DNA of 58,962 bases, from positions 1 through 58,962 of the forward strand of contig JARXAL010000044.1 in assembly GCA_029865835.1 (NCBI GenBank), in the 5' to 3' direction. The translations under genes were made by a program, and so were the position numbers. The stretch's first letter is position 1. Every line of letters begins with the position of its first letter. Shown here piece after piece: positions 52,932 through 58,962 of this stretch. The DNA comes from Verrucomicrobiaceae bacterium (GTDB taxonomy: Bacteria > Verrucomicrobiota > Verrucomicrobiia > Verrucomicrobiales > Verrucomicrobiaceae). The notes below the pieces were generated by a model. The model saw only the letters and a program-made list of their open reading frames with translations. It did no database searches and was not told the origin of the DNA.

Positions 52932-54251
52932 TCATGGCTCAAAAGTGTTCCCGGACTCGTGCAGCTCTCTGGGCAGTTCGCCACTTGAATCATTGGCGAT
53001 AAAATCAAAGGCGCTGCCATTACCCATGCCTGCGAATACATTTTCGCGCACGATGATGTTCTTCGGCAAAATCGGATACTCTTTTCGGGCGTAGATGCCG
53101 ACGGCGATGCGCTTGTCGCAGTGCTCGAAGCGATTGCGGGTGATGAGAATGTCGCGCGTGCGACCGTAGCCGCTGAGTTGGTCGGTTTCGCCGTAGGTTT
53201 CGAGATCAGCGGCCATGAGGGAGATGGGCCAGGCGTAGTAATCCTTGGGCTTTTTCAGATCGCGGAAGGTGTTGCTGATGAGAACATGGCCGTCGCCTTG
53301 CAAGCGCACGCCGCCGGTGTTTTCGCGGCTCTGTCCGTCGAAGACATTGTCCTGTACAAGCACCCGACGAGCGGTGCGCAGGCAAAGCACGCCCTGGCTG
53401 GCGATGAATCGATTCCCGCGCACGACGATGTCGGAGGCCTTGAGCGTAATGAGTTCGTTCTCGCCATCGCAGCGCTCAAAGGTGTTTCCCTGGATGAGCG
53501 AGCCGGTGGCGGCCGCACGCTCGCCGCTCCAGCCAATTTGCAGGATCTCGTAGCCGTTTTGATCGTCGATCTTGGGGCGGTCGATGAAGTGGTTGTTGAG
53601 CACGTGCAGTTGTTGCAGCCCGTCTTTCGGCAATTCCGCGGCGCCAAGCATTTGCCCGATGTGCTTTAAACCGCTGAAGGTTGAGTTGGATACGGTGTTG
53701 CCACGACCACGCATACTCATGAGCCAGAGGTGCAGCTTGGGCCAGTCCGCAGGGTTGGTGGAACCACACTTCTCAAAGCGAAGACGGTTGAAGACGCAGT
53801 GATTGGCTGGTTTTTCCGCGCCATTGCCCACCCGGAAGAGCACCTCGTTGTTCTTCGTCACCGTCACGCCCTGAAAAGCCAAGTCGTGCACGATGAGATG
53901 CTGGCCATGAAACGTCACCGCTGATTCGCCAGTGAAAACCACGCCTCCCGGCTTCTCCGGACGAATGACAATCGGCTTCTCCTCCGTGCCATGACCTTCA
54001 AACGTGAATCGCGCATCTTTCCAAGCCGTGCCCCCGAGCACGAGCTGATCGCCTGGCTTGAGCTTGCCGGACAAAGCTCGCACTTCGACGGCAGCGCGGG
54101 CCACATGCTCCTGACCGTTTCCAAAGTCGCCGGATTCGAGCTTGGCGAGTCGCGGATCAACGGGGCGCTGAAGATCCAGTCGGAGTGTCTTTGGCAGTTC
54201 GGCTGACAGGACACTGATGCTCCAAAGGGAGAGGCAAAGCGCGGCTCTCAT
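52932..54251 (-). CDS. Secreted PL6-family polysaccharide lyase (chondroitinase B/alginate lyase type)
   Basis: 439 residues with a signal peptide. A right-handed parallel beta-helix is indicated by repeated N-x-F and V-x-x-N-x-F turns (I-Q-G-N-T-F, V-R-G-N-R-F, V-Q-D-N-V-F, I-T-R-N-R-F, V-R-E-N-V-F). The PL6 active site is visible in E-N-E-L-I-T-L-K: Glu264, Glu266 and Lys271, with Arg292 in C-L-R-T-A. Spacings equal those of chondroitinase B (Glu243, Glu245, Lys250, Arg271). PL6 enzymes cleave alginate, dermatan sulfate or related uronate polymers by beta-elimination. The stop lies close to the next gene, and the start overlaps the stop of the preceding gene by 4 bases. Confidence 0.88.
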   Translation of the reverse strand: MRAALCLSLWSISVLSAELPKTLRLDLQRPVDPRLAKLESGDFGNGQEHVARAAVEVRALSGKLKPGDQLVLGGTAWKDARFTFEGHGTEEKPIVIRPEKPGGVVFTGESAVTFHGQHLIVHDLAFQGVTVTKNNEVLFRVGNGAEKPANHCVFNRLRFEKCGSTNPADWPKLHLWLMSMRGRGNTVSNSTFSGLKHIGQMLGAAELPKDGLQQLHVLNNHFIDRPKIDDQNGYEILQIGWSGERAAATGSLIQGNTFERCDGENELITLKASDIVVRGNRFIASQGVLCLRTARRVLVQDNVFDGQSRENTGGVRLQGDGHVLISNTFRDLKKPKDYYAWPISLMAADLETYGETDQLSGYGRTRDILITRNRFEHCDKRIAVGIYARKEYPILPKNIIVRENVFAGMGNGSAFDFIANDSSGELPRELHESGNTFEP

Positions 54252-54997
54252 GGCTTCACTTCAGCGTTGAGTCTCGTTTTGTTCTTCGCCCAGTCCGCAT
54301 TCGGCAGCGCCTCCCACACACGGAGATTGCGAAAGCTGGCTTCCGTGCCCGCGCCGAGCATGAGGCTGTGCTTGGCTGTGCTGATGAGCGGGTTGCTCAG
54401 CGTGATGCTTTGACCATCCAGCGTGCCAACGACCTCATCGCCCTTGATTTCCAGCACGACGGTGTGCCACTCGTTGAGCTTGATCGGCTTTAACAGCTTC
54501 ACCGTGGGGCCTTTCTCCCGCTGTTTGGTGGCTGGATTGATCTTCTCCGTGTCATAAGGTGTCAAAAAGAGCCCGCCTTGCCCAAGACTGAGTGAGACGA
54601 CGTAATCCTTGGCGTCCGTGGCCTTCAGAAACAGCGAGCGATACTTCCGCCCCTCGTCCGGCACGTCGTTGAGACGCACCTCACACTGGATGATCACATC
54701 TTGAAACGTCATGCCCAACGAAGCCGTGGCTGGATGATTCGCGCCGGGCGTCTCGATACCGCGAAACGCCCCGTTCACGATCTCCCAACGTCCGCCTTTG
54801 CCACCCGTGACGCTGCTGTTGTAACGCCAGCCTTTGAATCCACTTGCAAAGCCCACCGGTTTGCCCGTGAACGGCGCTGGTGCCAGGCTAAAATCCTCGC
54901 TAGCGAGCAGGTGGCCCCGCGTCGTGCTCAGCGTGGCCGGATCGCTCGAGAGAGCGAGGCGGGTGAGCATGAAGAAGAGGAGAAGGGAGCGTTTCAT
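54248..54997 (-). CDS. Secreted lectin/glucanase-like (concanavalin-fold) protein
   Basis: 249 residues from the ATG at 54997, followed by a signal peptide (K-R-S-L-L-L-F-F-M-L). A beta-rich fold related to DUF1080/LamG is suggested by W-E-I-V-N-G-A-F-R-G-I-E, D-V-I-I-Q-C-E-V-R-L-N-D-V, L-N-E-W-H-T-V-V-L-E-I-K-G-D-E-V-V-G-T-L-D-G and the closing S-F-R-N-L-R-V-W-E-A. It probably binds carbohydrate. Its stop codon overlaps the start of the PL6 lyase (54248-54251), so the two are translationally coupled and may act on the same glycan. Confidence 0.78.
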   Translation of the reverse strand: MKRSLLLFFMLTRLALSSDPATLSTTRGHLLASEDFSLAPAPFTGKPVGFASGFKGWRYNSSVTGGKGGRWEIVNGAFRGIETPGANHPATASLGMTFQDVIIQCEVRLNDVPDEGRKYRSLFLKATDAKDYVVSLSLGQGGLFLTPYDTEKINPATKQREKGPTVKLLKPIKLNEWHTVVLEIKGDEVVGTLDGQSITLSNPLISTAKHSLMLGAGTEASFRNLRVWEALPNADWAKNKTRLNAEVKP

Positions 54998-55207
54998 GGG
55001 ATTCAGATCAGTGGTAAGCCAATCAGAGTGCCGATTTATCCATGGAAGCAAGGACATGCATCGCCGTCTCAGACCTAAATTTGCCATGACAGCACCGCGT
55101 GGGAGGGTTCTGCATCACCCAGAACTGAGCCCGAGATCCCTGAGTGCGCTAGAGCAGTTGAGAGCATTTTAAGGAAAGAAGAATGGCCGAGCTGCCGAAG
55201 CGATGGC

Positions 55208-56959
55208 TCATTTGAGAGCTGATGTGAAGTCGAGGGTACGAAACTCTGCTGCACCTGGAGGAAGATGGACGCGAACGTGGATGATGCGGCCGGTGGTGGG
55301 GATTTGGAGGGTGTGGGTTTGCCAATCGGGAGTGGTCTGGAGAGGGAAGGTGAGGCGGTTGGCGGGGAGGAAGTCCTTGTCGTCGTTCAAGCGCCAGGCG
55401 ATGGCGCCCTGGCCGGTGGCGGCGGTTTTGAGGGTGATTTGGGCGGTGACGGGACCGGCGAGCTTGAGCTTGGATTTGGTGATGAAGGTGGGTTTGTCGG
55501 CTTTGTCCGGGGTGAGGATGAGGAGGCCGTCTTTGGCGGTGAGTTTGCCGCTGCGGGCTTCCCAGCCTTTGGTTTCGGAAGCGGTGGTGGTGGGTTGTTC
55601 GGCGCGTGGGGCGATGGTTTTGCCTTCGAGGTAGTGATCGAAGTAGTCGTTCCAAGTGGAGGCCATGGGGCCGAGTGCCATGCCGGGTGGGTTGAGGGTG
55701 TCGGCCCAGGTTTTGAGCTTGGAGCGGAGGCGGGTGGCGATCTCGGGATGCTGCGCGGCGAGGTTGTGCTTCTCCTCGCGGTCGGTGCTGAGGTTGTAGA
55801 GGTATTCACGCTCGCCACCGCGGAGGAGTTTCCAGTTGCCTTCGCGAACGGCGCTCTGGGCCATCCAGCGCCAGAAGAGGGCGTCGTGTGGAGGAGCTTT
55901 GTTTTCGCCGGTGAGGTGGGGGAGGAGGTTGATGCCGTCGAAAGCACTTCGATCGCCAATCGAAGCTACGGCAGAGGCGGTCGCGGCGAAGTCGAGCGCG
56001 GTGACGGGATGCGCATAGGTTTGACCGCCGGGGATGGTGCCGGGGTAGGCGATGAGGAATGGGGTGGAGATGCCGCCTTCGGAGAGCATGCCTTTTTCGC
56101 CATTGAGCGGGGTGTTGAGGCTGCCGTCCCAGCCGCCGGGATCGCCTTGGAGCGGTGAATCGACTTTGTGGATCTTCAGTGGGGCGCCGTTGTCGCCGAT
56201 GAGGAAGATGAGCGTCTTTTCGGTGAGGTTGTGCTTCTTCAAGGTGCTGGTGATGAGGCCGACGCCGTCGTCGATGGCGCTGAGCATGGCGAGTGCGGCG
56301 CGGCGGCGCTCTGGCATTTCGCCGGGGAAGCGGTCCATGTAGCGCTTTGGCGCATCCAGCGGCGTGTGCGGGGCGCGATAGGCGACGTAGAGGAAGAAGG
56401 GCTGGTCCCTATAGCGTTCGATGATGGATGCGGCGGCTTTGGAGCAGCCTTCGAGGTGATACTCGGTTGGCGGCAGATCGGCCATGGGGCGGTCTTTGCC
56501 ATCGAGCGTGATGTTGGCGGAAAATGGACGTTGCGCGTTTTGGGAGAAGACGTGCTTGAAGCCGTGCTTGGTGATCGCTTCCGTGGGTCCAAGGTGCCAT
56601 TTGCCGAATTGCGCCGTGGCGTAGCCTGCGTTTTGCAGGCGTGTGGCGATGGTGGTTTCTTTGTTGAAGCCGTCGAGCGCGGAGCCGTTGTTATCGAGAT
56701 CGAAGCGGCCCTGGAAGCGTCCGGTCATGACGCCGCCGCGCGAGGGCACGCACTGCGGGGCGGTGCTGTAGCCATTGGTCGCTACGACGCCGCTGCGGGC
56801 CAGGGCATCGAGATGGGGTGTTTTGATATCGTTTACCACACCATGGATGCCGAGGTCGGCGTGGCCATGGTCGTCAGTGTAGATGAGGATGATGTTGGGC
56901 TTTGCCGCGAAGAGCGCGGGGCAGAGTGCGAAGAGGATGAGGTGGAGAACAGGACGCAT
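55208..56959 (-). CDS. Secreted S1-family sulfatase with C-terminal beta-rich domain
   Basis: 583 residues from the ATG at 56959; the open frame continues to 57532 only as a shadow of the next sulfatase. Signal peptide, K-P-N-I-I-L-I-Y-T-D-D-H-G-H-A-D-L-G, Cys70 in Q-C-V-P-S-R-G-G-V-M-T-G-R-F, G-K-W-H-L-G and L-I-G-D-N-G-A-P-L. The catalytic part ends near residue 440 after L-Y-N-L-S-T-D-R-E-E. A linker and a beta-rich domain follow, resembling the one at the end of the first sulfatase of the island (25236-27233). A TGAAACG leader element precedes the start. Confidence 0.92.
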   Translation of the reverse strand: MRPVLHLILFALCPALFAAKPNIILIYTDDHGHADLGIHGVVNDIKTPHLDALARSGVVATNGYSTAPQCVPSRGGVMTGRFQGRFDLDNNGSALDGFNKETTIATRLQNAGYATAQFGKWHLGPTEAITKHGFKHVFSQNAQRPFSANITLDGKDRPMADLPPTEYHLEGCSKAAASIIERYRDQPFFLYVAYRAPHTPLDAPKRYMDRFPGEMPERRRAALAMLSAIDDGVGLITSTLKKHNLTEKTLIFLIGDNGAPLKIHKVDSPLQGDPGGWDGSLNTPLNGEKGMLSEGGISTPFLIAYPGTIPGGQTYAHPVTALDFAATASAVASIGDRSAFDGINLLPHLTGENKAPPHDALFWRWMAQSAVREGNWKLLRGGEREYLYNLSTDREEKHNLAAQHPEIATRLRSKLKTWADTLNPPGMALGPMASTWNDYFDHYLEGKTIAPRAEQPTTTASETKGWEARSGKLTAKDGLLILTPDKADKPTFITKSKLKLAGPVTAQITLKTAATGQGAIAWRLNDDKDFLPANRLTFPLQTTPDWQTHTLQIPTTGRIIHVRVHLPPGAAEFRTLDFTSALK

Positions 56960-56968
56960 GGTGCGGCG

Positions 56969-56975
56969 TGAAACG
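56969..56975 (-). promoter_or_regulatory. Shared leader element upstream of a sulfatase
   Basis: CGTTTCA on the - strand, 9 bases before the ATG at 56959. The wider leader also resembles that at 28702 (both read AACGTTTCACGC- or ACGTTTCACGC-like sequence into a GCACC-ATG start). Confidence 0.4.
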
Positions 56976-57023
56976 TTGCCGTGGGCGGAACATGTCAGCA
57001 AATACTGTGTCTGATTTGGCAGG

Positions 57024-58436
57024 CTACTTTTTCTTCCCTTTCTTCGGCGATTTGGCTTTGGATTTAGCGTTCGGATCGAAGTCGGGATTGGGTTTTGGCA
57101 TGAGGGCACCGACTTGAGTGCGCCAGGCGACGAGTTTGGCGTGCAGTTCTTTGGTTTTGTCTGGTTGCTGCGGGGCGAGGTTGGTTTTTTCGCTGAGGTC
57201 TTGGGAGAGATTGTAGAGTTCGAGGGCGCCATCTTCATACCACTCGATAAGCTTCCAATCGCCATCGCGGATGACGCCGTTGGGTGAGCCGCCTTGGTTG
57301 GCGTAGTGGGGGTAGTGCCAGAAGAGGGGTTGGCTGCGGGAGCGGGTTTCGCCTTTGAGCAAGGGGGTGAAGCTTTCACCGTCGAGATGTTGATCGGGTT
57401 TTGGAGGCAGGCCTGCGAGGTCGAGCAGGGTGGGATAAAAGTCGGTGCTGATGACGGGTGAGTCGCAGGTGGTATTGGGTGGGGTGGTGCCCGGGGCGAC
57501 GACGATGAGGGGTTCGCGCACGCCGCCTTCATAAGGCCAGCCTTTGCCGGCGCGCAGGGGGAGATTGGAAGTGGGGGAGCCTTCGGCGGTGGAGAGGCCG
57601 CCGTTGTCGGACATGAAGACGACGATGGTTTTGCCGGTCAGGCCGTTCTTTTCCAGGGAAGCGATGACCCGGCCGATACCGGAGTCGAGTTGTTCGATCA
57701 TGGCGGCGTAGGCGGCGTGATTCTGGACGAGGCGGACTTGGTTTTTGCCTTCCTGGCCCCACTGGTCGGCGGGGGCGTGCCGGGCTTTTTCATTCCATTT
57801 GGTGATCAGATCGGCGCGTGCACCGATCGCGACGTGGGGGGCGTTGAAGGGGAGGTAGGCGAAGAAGGGGCGATCCTTGTTTTGTTCGATGAAGGCGATG
57901 GCGTCGTCACAGATGCGGTCGGTTTTTTTGGGATCATCCGCGCGCTTTTCAGCGTTCGTTTTGGGTCCGGTGGCAGCGCTGGCATCGGTGGTGAAACCTT
58001 GATCCTTGGGCAGGAAGCCTTCGTTGCCCAAGTGCCACTTGCCTGACATGAAGGTGGCATATCCGGCCTCTTTGAAGGCCTCGGCGATGGTGATTTCTGA
58101 GAGGGCCAATTCGTTGGCGTTGGCTGCGGGCAGCAGCTTTCCGGCACGGCCACCGGGGATGAAGTTGGTGATGCCGAAGCGTGGTGGATACTTGCCGGTC
58201 ATGATGCTGCCGCGAGTGGGGGAGCAGACGCAGCAGGCCGCGTAGCCACTGGTGAATTTCATGCCGCGTTTGGCGAGTGAGTCGATGTTGGGGGTATCGT
58301 AGAAGGTGTCGGGATTGAACGCGCGAATGTCTCGCTGGCCGAGGTCATCGGCGAGGAGGAAGAGGATGTTGGGTTTATCCGCTGCAAGGATCGAAGAGCA
58401 GAGAGTGAGGAGGACGAGAGAGGTGAGGCGTTTCAT
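57024..58436 (-). CDS. Secreted S1-family sulfatase
   Basis: 470 residues from the ATG at 58436, chosen for the signal peptide K-R-L-T-S-L-V-L-L-T-L-C. K-P-N-I-L-F-L-L-A-D-D-L-G-Q-R-D, Cys71 in C-V-C-S-P-T-R-G-S-I-M-T-G-K-Y, S-G-K-W-H-L-G-N and F-M-S-D-N-G-G-L-S. The C-terminal part has I-R-D-G-D-W-K-L-I-E-W-Y and L-Y-N-L-S-Q-D-L-S-E-K, with a Lys-rich tail. It is the first gene of the - strand island and is divergent from the ATPase gene. The open frame extends upstream to 58694 only through the repeat array. Confidence 0.94.
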   Translation of the reverse strand: MKRLTSLVLLTLCSSILAADKPNILFLLADDLGQRDIRAFNPDTFYDTPNIDSLAKRGMKFTSGYAACCVCSPTRGSIMTGKYPPRFGITNFIPGGRAGKLLPAANANELALSEITIAEAFKEAGYATFMSGKWHLGNEGFLPKDQGFTTDASAATGPKTNAEKRADDPKKTDRICDDAIAFIEQNKDRPFFAYLPFNAPHVAIGARADLITKWNEKARHAPADQWGQEGKNQVRLVQNHAAYAAMIEQLDSGIGRVIASLEKNGLTGKTIVVFMSDNGGLSTAEGSPTSNLPLRAGKGWPYEGGVREPLIVVAPGTTPPNTTCDSPVISTDFYPTLLDLAGLPPKPDQHLDGESFTPLLKGETRSRSQPLFWHYPHYANQGGSPNGVIRDGDWKLIEWYEDGALELYNLSQDLSEKTNLAPQQPDKTKELHAKLVAWRTQVGALMPKPNPDFDPNAKSKAKSPKKGKKK

Positions 58437-58536
58437 GGAGCGCCGTCTCCAACGAAGGACTTGGATGGAGTGTTGCAGAGAGCTTGGTTTTCGTGCAGGA
58501 AGCGACTTGATGACATAGGCGGAGTCCCAGAAGGTG

Positions 58537-58692
58537 GCGATTTGGTGCTCTCTGAGAGCGCGAATAGTATAGCACGAAATCAACGAAATGTCGAATTGGT
58601 GCTGTATTTTTTGAGGGAAAAGGGAGCACGAAATTGACGGAGTGTCGAATTGGTGCTGTAATGGAGGTGGTTTTATTGAGCACGAAATCGAC
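58537..58692. repeat. Array of palindromic 33-bp units at 54-bp spacing
   Basis: Two full units (58571-58603 and 58625-58657) are identical at 29 of 33 positions, the four differences all being transitions. Each is an imperfect palindrome with 14-base arms of the form AGCACGAAATYGAC and GTCGAATTGGTGCT around five central bases. A right half-unit lies at 58537-58549 and a left half-unit at 58679-58692, both in the same 54-base register. The spacers are 21 bases and differ from each other. The array fills the region between two divergent genes and ends 13 bases before the ATPase start at 58706. It looks like a set of binding sites or hairpins. Confidence 0.75.
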
Positions 58693-58705
58693 ATCTGATC
58701 TTACC

Positions 58706-58962
58706 ATGCCTGCGCTATTTCCCTTCCATGGACGCCGCTATTATGCGGATCAGTTTGAGCGTCTGTTTCGGAAACCCAAGGCATCCCTGGTGGTTGTGCA
58801 GGGGAGGAGGCGTATTGGAAAGAGTGCCTTTGTCACGCACTGTGGGCAGACGTATGCGCAGCACTTTCTGAAGTTTGAAGGACTCGGTCCTCGAGAGGGC
58901 GGTGGTGTGGTCGAGCAGTTGGCGGCTTTTGCTGAGCAGCTTGCCGCCCAGACAAAACTGCC
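58706..58962 (+). CDS. ATPase with Walker A motif (ATPase_2-like), 3' end cut by the window edge
   Basis: The first 85 codons are visible. The protein starts M-P-A-L-F-P-F-H-G-R-R-Y-Y and has the Walker A loop Q-G-R-R-R-I-G-K-S-A-F near residues 34-44. Together with the F-x-G-R start this is typical of AAA/STAND-like ATPase_2 proteins of archaea and bacteria. Their cellular role is mostly unknown; some have a C-terminal nuclease-like domain, which cannot be judged here. An in-frame ATG at 58661 would add 15 residues read from the repeat array. The repeat units immediately upstream suggest autoregulation. Confidence 0.75.
   Translation, partial: MPALFPFHGRRYYADQFERLFRKPKASLVVVQGRRRIGKSAFVTHCGQTYAQHFLKFEGLGPREGGGVVEQLAAFAEQLAAQTKL

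Noticed and set aside
56960-57532. N-terminal extension of the sulfatase at 55208-56959
   Set aside because: The extra 191 codons are Pro/Ser-rich, overlap the next sulfatase in another frame, and precede a normal signal peptide at the ATG 56959.
25236-58436. A SusC/SusD-type uptake pair or a sulfatase-maturating enzyme in the island
   Set aside because: No TonB-dependent receptor, SusD-like lipoprotein, FGE-type or radical-SAM maturase sequence was found among the genes of the window.
58537-58692. The 54-bp-period array as a CRISPR
   Set aside because: There are only two full units, they differ at four positions, the spacers are 21 bases (short for CRISPR), half-units occur at both ends and no cas gene is in sight. 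A binding-site or hairpin array fits better.
58437-58694. N-terminal extension of the sulfatase at 57024-58436
   Set aside because: It is read from the palindromic repeat array, giving repeated Q-H-Q-F-D-x-S-x-I-S-C, and precedes a normal signal peptide.

Overview
The window reads as a chromosomal segment of a Verrucomicrobia-like bacterium (Prosthecobacter/Verrucomicrobium type). This is an inference from a dense cluster of secreted S1-type sulfatases with DUF1080-like, Tat-exported and toroid-fold proteins, together with GC-rich coding sequence; no rRNA is present to confirm it. No tRNA, rRNA, insertion sequence or typical CRISPR array was found.

Region 1 (1-6681, + strand) is a urea degradation operon: two DUF1989 urea-carboxylase-associated proteins, a biotin-dependent urea carboxylase and an allophanate hydrolase. 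Together they would convert urea to ammonia and CO2 via allophanate. The carboxylase is interrupted by one in-frame TAG at 3302-3304, with perfect family similarity on both sides.

Region 2 (6689-25075) holds core and mixed genes: a NusG paralogue, a proline-rich lipoprotein with a duplicated C-P-Y-T module, rlmH, two consecutive large PAS histidine kinases (the second a hybrid with two receiver domains), a Gly/Ser-rich lipoprotein, tsaD, a glutaminase fused to STAS and cyclic-nucleotide-binding domains, a hexose-6-phosphate mutarotase, an MFS transporter, a DUF1080 protein, a small lipoprotein, a YiiX-like papain-fold lipoprotein and a DUF808 membrane protein.

Region 3 (25236-58436, all - strand) is a 33-kb polysaccharide-degradation island. 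It contains ten intact sulfatases, one sulfatase split by an in-frame TAA and one sulfatase-like remnant. With them are a PL6 (chondroitinase B/alginate lyase family) beta-helix lyase, an agarase-like glycosidase, two alpha/alpha-toroid-like proteins, a large Tat-exported protein, an FMN-dependent alpha-hydroxyacid dehydrogenase and several lectin-like or TolB-like secreted proteins. Nearly every product has an export signal, so a sulfated, probably uronate-containing glycan would be desulfated and cut outside the cytoplasm. No SusC/SusD pair and no sulfatase-maturating enzyme lie in the window.

Region 4 (58537-end) is an array of palindromic 33-bp units repeated at exactly 54-bp spacing, running up to the start of a truncated ATPase gene with a Walker A motif. 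This is the most unusual non-coding structure seen. Other items of interest are the two precise in-frame stop codons, a shared TGAAACG element (read on +) at a fixed position upstream of four sulfatase starts, a sulfatase whose activation motif has Lys instead of Arg, and a strong G bias at silent sites on the + strand in the urea operon that disappears at about 16-18 kb.
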